From NCBI GenBank assembly GCA_025992855.1, contig DAJPGB010000001.1, positions 806,001-870,000 on the forward strand: a stretch of 64,000 nucleotides of DNA, in the 5' to 3' direction. Below the pieces are notes generated by a model, which was given only the letters and a program-made list of their open reading frames with translations, made no database searches and was not told the DNA's origin. The position numbers were made by a program, and so were the translations under genes. The stretch comes from Coriobacteriaceae bacterium (GTDB lineage: Bacteria; Actinomycetota; Coriobacteriia; Coriobacteriales; Coriobacteriaceae). Below, one piece after another: positions 43,546 to 49,813 of this stretch. Position 1 is the stretch's first letter; every line of letters starts with the position of its first letter.

Positions 43546-43635
43546 AGATATAGCAAGATATAGCAAAGTATAGCAAGATATAGCAAAGTATAGTGAGATA
43601 TAGCAAAGTATAGTGAGATATAGCAACATATAGTG
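43546..43635. repeat. Nine tandem 10-bp repeats upstream of the ATPase
   Basis: Nine consecutive units of exactly ten bases follow AGATATAGCA or AAGTATAGTG-type sequence. Several contain, on the minus strand, TATACT. The array ends ten bases upstream of the ATPase ribosome binding site. Confidence 0.92.
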
Positions 43636-43660
43636 CTGCTCGCGGGTCCTTGCGGTGGCG

Positions 43661-44341
43661 CTATTTTCCGAATGCTGCGCGGATAAAGCGCTGGGCGAAC
43701 AGCTTGTTGGCGACGTTGATGACGTGGCCCAGGAACAGTGCCGAGATGGCGGTCGTGACGCCAAAGCCGCCCAGGTTGTGCATAAAGACCAGCGACAGCG
43801 CGAGCGAGGCGGCGACGTGCGAGCAATCGAATACGACCTTCACATCGCCAAAGCGGCGTTTGAGCTTTTCGGCAATGACCTGCACCAAGCCGTCGGGCGC
43901 ATTGGGAACGACGCCCATGTTGACGACGAGGCTTACACCAAACGCGGTGATGGCAAGCGAGAGCAGCATGGTTACGACTTGTGCCGGCAGCGCGGTGGGG
44001 TGCAGGGGGTTAACGGTCATAAAGAAGTCGGTAAAGCCACCGATCAGTGTTGAGAAAAAGAGCTCGAGCAAAATGCGCGGCTGAAACTCGCGGCGCAAGA
44101 TAGCTGCCTGTGCGGCGATGTAGGCGACGTAGGTCGCGGTGATCCAAAAGCCAAGCGTCTTGCCGGTGAGCATGGACAGTGTCGTGGCAAAACAGGTGAG
44201 TGCGGCAACGCCCAGGCCCGATGCGGTTTGGATACTCATGCCGAGGGCGAGCGTCGCGACACCTGCTAAATACATCAGCATTCTGATGACGGTATGGCAC
44301 CAATCGATCTTCTCGCCATTCATGATGATGAGCGGTCGCAT
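43661..44341 (-). CDS. YczE/YitT-like membrane protein
   Basis: This 226-residue protein has five to six membrane segments, a conserved-looking start (YLAGVATLALGMSIQTASGLGVAALTC), GVVPNAPDGLVQVIAE and a C-terminal GHVINVANKLFAQ. It resembles the YczE/DUF6198 family; no transport substrate is known. GAAAGGACG precedes the ATG at 44341. Its long leader carries the operators and the D1 and E1 hairpins shared with the kdgK-kdgA transcript, which suggests a role in uronate metabolism. Confidence 0.75.
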   Translation of the reverse strand: MRPLIIMNGEKIDWCHTVIRMLMYLAGVATLALGMSIQTASGLGVAALTCFATTLSMLTGKTLGFWITATYVAYIAAQAAILRREFQPRILLELFFSTLIGGFTDFFMTVNPLHPTALPAQVVTMLLSLAITAFGVSLVVNMGVVPNAPDGLVQVIAEKLKRRFGDVKVVFDCSHVAASLALSLVFMHNLGGFGVTTAISALFLGHVINVANKLFAQRFIRAAFGK

Positions 44342-44378
44342 GCTGCTGCCCGTCCTTTCGGTTGTGAAGAAAAAGGCT

Positions 44379-44501
44379 GACCTGGGCCGGCAGAAGAGGG
44401 TTATCGGAGGCACTGCTGTATAAGCAGAAAAGCCGGCCCCAAGGTCAGTCGTCTAGGAAATGTCTCGCTGTGCCGGAATGGGACTGAAGGGCCAACGAGA
44501 C
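44379..44501 (-). ncRNA. Candidate structured leader RNA, E element copy 1
   Basis: Plus-strand blocks GGTTATCGGAGGCACTGCT (44399-44417), CAGTCGTCTAGGAAATG (44446-44462) and CCGGAATGGGACTG (44473-44486) recur upstream of kdgA. On the minus strand the two inner blocks lie in a domain closed by CTGACCT/AGGTCAG and GGGCCGGC/GCCGGCCC followed by TTTTT, a terminator-like fold; the third is in the loop of a separate hairpin closed by GTCTCG/CGAGAC. Confidence 0.65.
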
Positions 44502-44522
44502 GGGAGGAAAGCAAATGACATA

Positions 44523-44580
44523 GCGTGGGCAATAGGATGCCAAGATGGTAGGGTGCGTCTTAGCATCCTATTGCCCACGC
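44523..44580 (-). ncRNA. Leader hairpin D1
   Basis: A perfect 18-bp stem (GCGTGGGCAATAGGATGC and complement) closes a 22-base loop. The loop is nearly the same as in D2 (48464-48521) but the stem sequence differs. Confidence 0.7.
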
Positions 44581-44584
44581 TTAA

Positions 44585-44636
44585 CGAAATCGGTTTCGTT
44601 TGAGCCTTAGTATACGCACGGGATTCTATTTGCAAG
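44585..44636 (-). promoter_or_regulatory. yczE promoter with CGAAATCGGTTTCG operator
   Basis: The operator is at 44585-44598, just downstream of a minus-strand TATACT (plus 44609-44614) and CTTGCA -35 (16-base spacer). The kdgK promoter has the same arrangement. Confidence 0.75.
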
Positions 44637-44651
44637 AGAAAAATAATAAAA

Positions 44652-44723
44652 AGGTGAACGTTCACCTAATTGCAACAACTCCTTGGCGGTATCATGACAA
44701 AGACATGCTCGAAACCGATTTCG
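44652..44723 (+). promoter_or_regulatory. Two different operators before the HIT gene
   Basis: AGGTGAACGTTCACCT (44652-44667, perfect palindrome) and CGAAACCGATTTCG (44710-44723) lie on either side of a plausible TATCAT -10 box (44690-44695). Confidence 0.75.
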
Positions 44724-44831
44724 CAACGGTTGGAGAGCGCATTGTTCGTTCGTCGTAGATTGCCGGGCAGCTTGGTCGCGCTCGCCAGTCGCATTGCGGC
44801 GAACGTCTTCACCCAGATCGAAAGGATCACC

Positions 44832-45266
44832 ATGGAACAGCACACCGATTGCTCGTACTGCATGTGCGGGACCGACAACACGCTCGTCGATGCCTTTGGC
44901 ATCCCCATGCTCGACCTGCCCGCCAGCAAGCTTATCCTGTTTAAGGAGCAGAGCCACAAGGGCCGCGTGATTGTGGCCTCCAAGCAGCACGTCGACGACA
45001 TCTCCTGCATGTCCGAGGAGGACGCCGCTGCCTTTATGGCCGATGTCCGCCATGTCGCCGCCGCGCTGCACAAGGCGTTCAACCCCGACAAGATCAACTT
45101 TGGTGCCTACGGCGACACCATGCATCACCTGCACGTGCACATCGTCCCCAAGTACAAGGACGACACGTTTGAGTTTGGCGACGTGTTCGCCATGAACCCC
45201 GGCCGCGTCACGCTCGAGCCGGCTCAGTACGACGAGATCGCCCAGGCAATCATCGCCAACCTGTAA
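44832..45266 (+). CDS. HIT-family protein
   Basis: This 144-residue protein has the histidine-triad motif HHLHVHIVPKY and an N-terminal CSYC pair that may bind zinc. HIT proteins are nucleotidyl hydrolases or transferases acting on nucleotide conjugates. The ATG at 44832 follows AAAGGATC; in-frame upstream starts would read through the operators. Its promoter carries both uronate-type operators, unusual for a general HIT protein. Confidence 0.88.
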   Translation: MEQHTDCSYCMCGTDNTLVDAFGIPMLDLPASKLILFKEQSHKGRVIVASKQHVDDISCMSEEDAAAFMADVRHVAAALHKAFNPDKINFGAYGDTMHHLHVHIVPKYKDDTFEFGDVFAMNPGRVTLEPAQYDEIAQAIIANL

Positions 45267-45277
45267 AGCCACTTCGT

Positions 45278-45360
45278 CCCCCATAAGTTGCGGTGAAATA
45301 CGGACTGTTTTGCGGCTTAGCTGGCTGCAATAGTCCGTATTTCACCGCAACTTATGGGGG
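45278..45360. repeat. Palindromic repeat, family A copy 4 (perfect)
   Basis: Two perfect 29-base inverted arms (45278-45306 and 45332-45360, containing AGTTGCGGTGAAATACGGA) flank a 25-base loop. It lies between the HIT and GntR genes. Confidence 0.95.
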
Positions 45361-45424
45361 AGCGGGGGATGCGATAGTATTACGTGTTGGTATTCGACTA
45401 ACCGAGGACATATCCGAGGGCTTT

Positions 45425-46117
45425 ATGGAACAGCACCAGCATTATCAGAGTCTGCAAGACCAGGCATACAACGCATTGCGCTCCAAGATCATCTATGCCG
45501 AGCTCAAGCCCGGCACGCGCCTTTCGGCGATTGGTCTGGAAAAAGAGACGGGGATCGGGCGCACGCCCATCCGCGAGTCCTTTGTGCGCCTGCGCGAGCA
45601 AGAGCTGGTGGAAACGCGTCCCAAGAGCGGTACCTATGTCTCAAAGATCAGCATGGAGCGTGCCGAGAACGCCTGCTTTTTGCGCGAGAAGCTCGAGAGA
45701 AGCGTGCTGATCAAATGCTGCTCGGCTGCCACGCCCGAGCAAAAGCGCCGGCTTGAGCAGATTCTCGCCGAGTCCGAGTCGCTCGACCACAGCGAGACGC
45801 GTCGCTTCTTTGATCTGGACAACCTATTCCACGAGACGTGCTTTGAGATTGCCGGCCGCCATATGCTGTGGGATTGGATGAAGAGCATCAACACGCATTT
45901 TGAGCGGTATAACTGGCTGCGCGCGGTGTCTCAGGATCTGGACTGGGAACCGATTCGTCGGCAGCATCGTCGAATTCTTGAGGCCATTAAAGAGGGCGAT
46001 ACCGATGCAGCGAGCTATCTGGCGCAGACGCATCTGCATCTGATGCCCGAAGAGCAGGGTCCGGTTATCGCCCTGCATCCAGATTACTTTGAGCTGCCCA
46101 AAGGCTCGTCCATTTAA
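45425..46117 (+). CDS. GntR-family regulator with FCD domain
   Basis: This 230-residue protein has a winged helix (YNALRSKIIYAELKPGTRLSAIGLEKETGIGRTPIRESFVRL, LVETRPKSGTYVSKI) and an FCD ligand-binding domain (DLDNLFHETCFEIAGR, QHRRILEAIKEGDTDAASYL). FCD regulators often sense carboxylic acids or uronates. Its targets are unknown; the FCD remnant near kduD shows that a related regulator was once present. The ATG at 45425 has only a weak upstream GAGGGC. Confidence 0.88.
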   Translation: MEQHQHYQSLQDQAYNALRSKIIYAELKPGTRLSAIGLEKETGIGRTPIRESFVRLREQELVETRPKSGTYVSKISMERAENACFLREKLERSVLIKCCSAATPEQKRRLEQILAESESLDHSETRRFFDLDNLFHETCFEIAGRHMLWDWMKSINTHFERYNWLRAVSQDLDWEPIRRQHRRILEAIKEGDTDAASYLAQTHLHLMPEEQGPVIALHPDYFELPKGSSI

Positions 46118-46131
46118 TCTATCCCCTCATA

Positions 46132-46198
46132 AGTTGCGGTGAAATAGGGATTGTTTTGCGGCCCAGGTGGCGCAAACAGTCCCTATTTCACCGCAACT
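46132..46198. repeat. Palindromic repeat, family A copy 5
   Basis: AGTTGCGGTGAAATAGGGA (46132-46150) pairs perfectly with TCCCTATTTCACCGCAACT (46180-46198). Relative to the other copies both arms changed together (CGGA/TCCG to GGGA/TCCC). Confidence 0.92.
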
Positions 46199-46225
46199 GC
46201 GTTGGGGCATGGCCGGGGCACAAAG

Positions 46226-46289
46226 ATGCGGTGTCGTTTGGAGGAACAGACCGGAAGCAAGGGGTCGATTCCTCCAGACGGCACCGCAT
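46226..46289. repeat. Long imperfect hairpin
   Basis: ATGCGGTG, CGT and GGAGGA pair with TCCTCC, ACG and CACCGCAT around a 30-base loop. Not recognised as a known RNA. Confidence 0.5.
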
Positions 46290-46337
46290 TTGTTTTGGCG
46301 CTCTGGGCTATGTTGAAGAGGTTAATCGGTCAAGAAA

Positions 46338-46436
46338 AAGCGGCTCGGGGGCGTGTCGCTTCCGTCACGTTCTATCAGCATACAAGACGGTTTCGGTTCT
46401 TGTCCGTGACGGAAACGGCACGCTTCCGAGCCGCTT
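46338..46436. repeat. Very long imperfect hairpin
   Basis: AAGCGGCTCGG..CGTG..TTCCGTCACG pairs with CGTGACGGAA..CACG..CCGAGCCGCTT. It lies between the GntR and kdgA genes, with no gene in this 370-base gap. Confidence 0.6.
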
Positions 46437-46438
46437 CA

Positions 46439-46469
46439 AAAATGGGGGGTGCGGTCTAGGCCGCACCCC
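46439..46469 (-). terminator. Terminator after kdgA
   Basis: On the minus strand GGGGTGCGG pairs with CCGCACCCC and is followed by CCATTTTT. Confidence 0.8.
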
Positions 46470-46488
46470 TAACGATAGAGAGCTAGGT

Positions 46489-47130
46489 CTAGGCGCGGAC
46501 CTTCTTGACGACGTCCATGGCCTCGCGGGCGATCTGCTCGACCTTGGAGAAGTCGCCGTCGGCGAACAGGGCCGGCTTGACCATCCAAGTGCCACCGCAG
46601 GCGATGATGGCGGAGGAGCTCAGGTACTCCTCGACGTTTGCGGTGCTCACGCCGCCGGTGGGCATAAAGCGGTGACCGACAAACGGAGCAGCGAGGGCCT
46701 TGATGGTATTGAGGCCGCCGTACTGGGCTGCCGGGAAGAACTTGGTGACCTTGAGGCCCAGGTTGACGGCAGCGGTGACCTCGGAGGGGGTCACCGTGCC
46801 GGGCAGCACGGGCAGGTCGATGTCGATGCAGTGCTTGACGACGTCCTCGTTGTAGCCCGGGGAGACGATGAACTTGGCACCGGCGGCACGGGCCTGCTCA
46901 ACCTGCTCGACGGTCAGGACGGTGCCGGCGCCCACGCACATCTCGGGCTCGGCCTCGGCCATAGCGGCGATGCACTCGGCAGCGCAAGCGGTGCGGAAGG
47001 TGACCTCGGCGGACTTCATGCCAGCGGCCATCAGGGCGTGAGCGAGCGGAGCGGCGTCCTCGACCTTGTCGAGCACGACGACCGGCACGATGCCCAGGGA
47101 CTCAAGCGTGGTGTAGAACTGATCGAACAT
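46489..47130 (-). CDS. kdgA: KDPG aldolase (2-dehydro-3-deoxy-phosphogluconate aldolase)
   Basis: This 213-residue class I aldolase has EVTFRT (Glu), VGAGTVLTVEQ, FIVSPGYNEDVV and the Schiff-base Lys in VTKFFPA, with GHRFMPTGGVS for phosphate binding. It splits 2-keto-3-deoxy-6-phosphogluconate to pyruvate and glyceraldehyde-3-phosphate, the last step of uronate breakdown. It follows kdgK on the same strand after a 255-base gap that holds a candidate structured RNA. Confidence 0.95.
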   Translation of the reverse strand: MFDQFYTTLESLGIVPVVVLDKVEDAAPLAHALMAAGMKSAEVTFRTACAAECIAAMAEAEPEMCVGAGTVLTVEQVEQARAAGAKFIVSPGYNEDVVKHCIDIDLPVLPGTVTPSEVTAAVNLGLKVTKFFPAAQYGGLNTIKALAAPFVGHRFMPTGGVSTANVEEYLSSSAIIACGGTWMVKPALFADGDFSKVEQIAREAMDVVKKVRA

Positions 47131-47175
47131 GATGTTCCTTTCGATGTGCGGCGCGCGAGTGCGCGTAATTGCTAA

Positions 47176-47311
47176 AAGGGCTGGTCATGAGCCGGTTTCG
47201 GACTGGTTATCGGAGGCACTGCTTGGGGTCACAAGCAATTCCAAAACCGGCTGCGCGACCAGTCGTGTAGGAAATGCCAGGCAAAACCGGAATGGGACTG
47301 GTGGTTTTGCC
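47176..47311 (-). ncRNA. Candidate structured leader RNA, E element copy 2
   Basis: Blocks GGTTATCGGAGGCACTGCT (47205-47223), CAGTCGTGTAGGAAATG (47260-47276) and CCGGAATGGGACTG (47287-47300) match copy 1, with the same ten-base gap between the last two. The stems differ in sequence but still pair (AGCCGGTTT/AAACCGGCT, CTGGTC/TGACCAG, GGCAAAACC/GGTTTTGCC). The minus-strand 3' end is followed by CCCTTTTAG. Confidence 0.65.
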
Positions 47312-47330
47312 CGACCGGAAGAATCGGGGA

Positions 47331-47370
47331 GCGGGCTGCAGAGGTATGGGTATGGGAAACTGCAGCCCGC
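47331..47370 (-). ncRNA. Leader hairpin D3 before the E2 element
   Basis: GCGGGCTGCAG and CTGCAGCCCGC form a perfect 11-bp stem with an 18-base loop. It sits upstream of E2 as D1 sits upstream of E1; the loop only weakly resembles those of D1 and D2. Confidence 0.45.
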
Positions 47371-47385
47371 GGAATGGGGAACGAA

Positions 47386-48420
47386 TTAACGGGCGACGCG
47401 GGTGCCACCGTCGGCAGCGTTGGCCACAGCGGCGATCTCATCGGCGGTCACCAGGTTGGAATCGCCCTTGATGGTGAGCTTGAGGATCGAGGCCGCGATG
47501 GCGTAGTTGACGGCGTCCTGCGGGTCGAAGTCGTTGATGAGGGCATGGACGAGGCCGGCGTTGAAAGCGTCGCCGGCGGCAACGCCCTCGAGCACGTGCA
47601 CATCGTGAGCAGGGGAGAACCAGTGCTCGCCGCTCTCGGCGTCATAGAGCATGCCCATCCAGATGGAGCGCTCGACGCAGGAGATGTTGCGGACGACCGA
47701 GGCGACCTTCTTGCAGCCGTACTCGGCGCAGATCTGACGGGCCATCTCGACGTAGGTGTCGCGCTCCTCGATGCCGTGGGCAAGGGAGCCGGAGACGCAG
47801 GTCATACCGAGGCCGGCAGGTGCGTCCTCGTCGTTGGCGATGCAGATGTCGACGAGCGGCAGGAGCTCCTTCATGGTTGCCTGCGACTTCTCGGGCGACC
47901 ACATCTTGCCGCGGTAGTTAACGTCGCACACGGTGGTGATGCCCTTGGCGCGGCAAGCGGTGAGAGCGTCCTTGCAGGCGGCAGCCATCTCGTCGGAGAC
48001 GGCGGGCGTCACGCCAGAGAAGTAGAAGACGTCGATGCCCTTGAGGATCTCGTCCCAGTCAAAGACGTCGCGCTTGGCCATGTTGATGGCGGAGTACTTG
48101 CGGTCGTAGACGCAGCCGTTGCCGCGCTGCGAGGCACCGACCTCAAACACATAGGAGCCAAGACGGTCGCCCTGACGCACGACGCGCGTGGTGTCGACGT
48201 CGTAGACCTTCAGCGAGCGCAGGGCGCACTCGCCCAGGCGGTTGGCCGGAACGACGGAAACGTAAGCGGCCTTGTCGCCCTGATAGGCCAGGGAAAGCGC
48301 GGTGTTGGCCTCGGCGCCGCCGTAGCGGACGTCGAACTCGGTGGCCTGCTCAATACGCAGGTGATCTTTGGGCGAGAGCCTCATCATAATCTCGCCGAAG
48401 GTAAGAACCGTTTTACCCAT
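47386..48420 (-). CDS. kdgK: 2-keto-3-deoxygluconate kinase (PfkB family)
   Basis: This 344-residue PfkB/ribokinase-type kinase begins LTFGEIMMRLSP, has FDVRYGGAEANTALSLAYQG and the C-terminal catalytic motif GVAAGDAFNAGLVHAL (general base Asp). It phosphorylates KDG to KDPG for KdgA. AAGGAG precedes the ATG at 48420. The gene is divergent from a LacI regulator with two operators between them. Confidence 0.93.
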   Translation of the reverse strand: MGKTVLTFGEIMMRLSPKDHLRIEQATEFDVRYGGAEANTALSLAYQGDKAAYVSVVPANRLGECALRSLKVYDVDTTRVVRQGDRLGSYVFEVGASQRGNGCVYDRKYSAINMAKRDVFDWDEILKGIDVFYFSGVTPAVSDEMAAACKDALTACRAKGITTVCDVNYRGKMWSPEKSQATMKELLPLVDICIANDEDAPAGLGMTCVSGSLAHGIEERDTYVEMARQICAEYGCKKVASVVRNISCVERSIWMGMLYDAESGEHWFSPAHDVHVLEGVAAGDAFNAGLVHALINDFDPQDAVNYAIAASILKLTIKGDSNLVTADEIAAVANAADGGTRVAR

Positions 48421-48463
48421 GGTCGCGTAGCTCCTTCTTGACTGTGCGTACACCTTTGATATG

Positions 48464-48521
48464 GCGTTGGCACGGAGGTGCCAAGACGGTAGGGTGCATC
48501 TTTGCACCTCCGTGCCAACGC
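48464..48521 (-). ncRNA. Leader hairpin D2 before kdgK
   Basis: A perfect 18-bp stem (GCGTTGGCACGGAGGTGC and complement) closes a 22-base loop matching D1 at 19 of 22 positions, although the stems differ at most positions. Confidence 0.7.
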
Positions 48522-48525
48522 TTAC

Positions 48526-48592
48526 CGAAATCGGTTTACGAAATCGGTTTCGTTTCGAGTTGTAGTATACTCACCTACAACGTATTGCAAGC
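48526..48592. promoter_or_regulatory. Divergent kdgK/lacI promoter with tandem operators
   Basis: CGAAATCGGTTTACG (48526-48540) and CGAAATCGGTTTCG (48539-48552) adjoin. AGTATACT (48564-48571) can serve as a -10 box in either direction; on the minus strand it pairs with CTTGCA as -35, as before yczE. Confidence 0.8.
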
Positions 48593-48655
48593 GAGATTTT
48601 TAAAAAAATGCCTAAAATGGCTAAGATTGCCGACACATGGGAAACGGGGTGCGCC

Positions 48656-49678
48656 ATGGCGCAGATGAGAATCAAAGACATTGCCGCCGAGGCGGGGGTG
48701 AGCCCGGCCACCGTTTCGCGCTATCTCAACAACCGCCCCGGGCAGATGACCGAGGATACCCGTGCCCGCATCGCCGAGGTCATCGAGCGCACGGGCTATC
48801 GTCCCCGTGCCGCCGCGCGCAACCTGCGCAGCTCGCGCACCAACCTCATCGGCGTCATCCTCGCCGACATCGCCAACCCGTTCTCGAGCGCCATGCTCGA
48901 GGGCCTTTCCGCCAGCGCCGCCGCGCGCGGCTGCTCGCTCATGACGGCCATCAGCGGCAACGACCCCGCCAAAGAGGCCGAGTCGCTCACTAGGCTCATC
49001 GATGCGGGCGTGGATGGCTTGGTCGTCAACACCTGCGGCGGCAACGACGCGGCGATCGCCACGGCTGCGGGGCGCCTGCCGGTCGTGCTGCTCGACCGCG
49101 ACATCGAGGACGGCGGCATCGACCTGGTGACGTCTAACAACCGCGAGCTCGTCGCCGGCCTGGTCGACGCCCTGGCTGCCGCGGGTAGCGAGCGTCTGTG
49201 CCTGCTCACCGAGGCAAGCGACGACAGCCCCGTCCGTCGCGAGCGTGCCGAGGCCTTTACCGATGAGCTCTCGCGTCGCGGTCTTGCCGGCGAGGTCGTC
49301 ACGCTGGCCGACGGCGGCGCTGAGGGCATCAGCCGTCTGGACGAGGCCATTCGCGATTATGCGGGTAAAAAGCTCGGCCTTATCGCCGTAAACGGCTTGG
49401 TCTTCTTGCGCCTGACCGAGGCGCTGGCCCAGCTTGGCCCCTCGCTGCCGGCGGGCCTCAAGATCGCGACGTTCGACGACTATCCCTGGAACCACGTGCT
49501 CTTTGGCGGCGTGACCACGGCCGCGCAGGACACCCTGGCGATTGCCGAGCGCGTTGTCGAGCGCCTGTCCGAGCGCATCGATGTCGTCACCACCACGGTG
49601 GGCGAGGCCGCAAGGCTCGCGCCCAAGCACATCGAGATCCCCGGCCACATCGAGTCCCGAGCCTCCACGTCGCGCTAG
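48656..49678 (+). CDS. LacI-family regulator, candidate repressor of kdgK/kdgA and yczE
   Basis: This 340-residue protein has a classical LacI headpiece (MRIKDIAAEAGVSPATVSRYLNN), hinge LRSSRTNLIGVIL and a ribose-binding-like domain. The ATG at 48656 gives the usual headpiece position; one at 48608 would add 16 residues. It is divergent from kdgK, and CGAAATCGGTTTCG (AAAnCGnTTT centre, the classic LacI-family form) in between is its likely operator and autoregulatory site. The effector may be KDG or KDPG. Confidence 0.88.
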   Translation: MAQMRIKDIAAEAGVSPATVSRYLNNRPGQMTEDTRARIAEVIERTGYRPRAAARNLRSSRTNLIGVILADIANPFSSAMLEGLSASAAARGCSLMTAISGNDPAKEAESLTRLIDAGVDGLVVNTCGGNDAAIATAAGRLPVVLLDRDIEDGGIDLVTSNNRELVAGLVDALAAAGSERLCLLTEASDDSPVRRERAEAFTDELSRRGLAGEVVTLADGGAEGISRLDEAIRDYAGKKLGLIAVNGLVFLRLTEALAQLGPSLPAGLKIATFDDYPWNHVLFGGVTTAAQDTLAIAERVVERLSERIDVVTTTVGEAARLAPKHIEIPGHIESRASTSR

Positions 49679-49732
49679 GCCACCGACCAGCACTCGCCTG
49701 CTCGCGCACGTTTTTTGAGCGCCGGACACGCT

Positions 49733-49748
49733 TTAACCCTGCGGAAAC
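49733..49748 (+). promoter_or_regulatory. GlnR-box-like site before the glutamine synthetase homologue
   Basis: TTAAC-n6-GAAAC fits the actinobacterial GlnR half-site pair (gTnAC-n6-GaAAC) at all but one defined base. TAGTAT (49761-49766) and TATAGA (49773-49778) are -10 candidates downstream. Confidence 0.5.
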
Positions 49749-49813
49749 ATTTTTCTGCGATAGTATCTGCGATATAGAACAGTCGAAACCCGCCCGAAAG
49801 AAAGGGGAGCGAC

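Noticed and set aside
43546..43635. Possible CRISPR-like array
   Set aside because: Units are 10 bp, contiguous and without spacers; no cas genes are nearby.
44379..44501. T-box leader before yczE
   Set aside because: No TGGNACCGCG antiterminator or specifier-type stem is present, and the downstream genes are not amino-acid related.
46226..46289. tRNA-like fold (GGGGTCGATTCC resembles a T-arm)
   Set aside because: No acceptor, D-arm or anticodon arrangement fits; it is one long hairpin.
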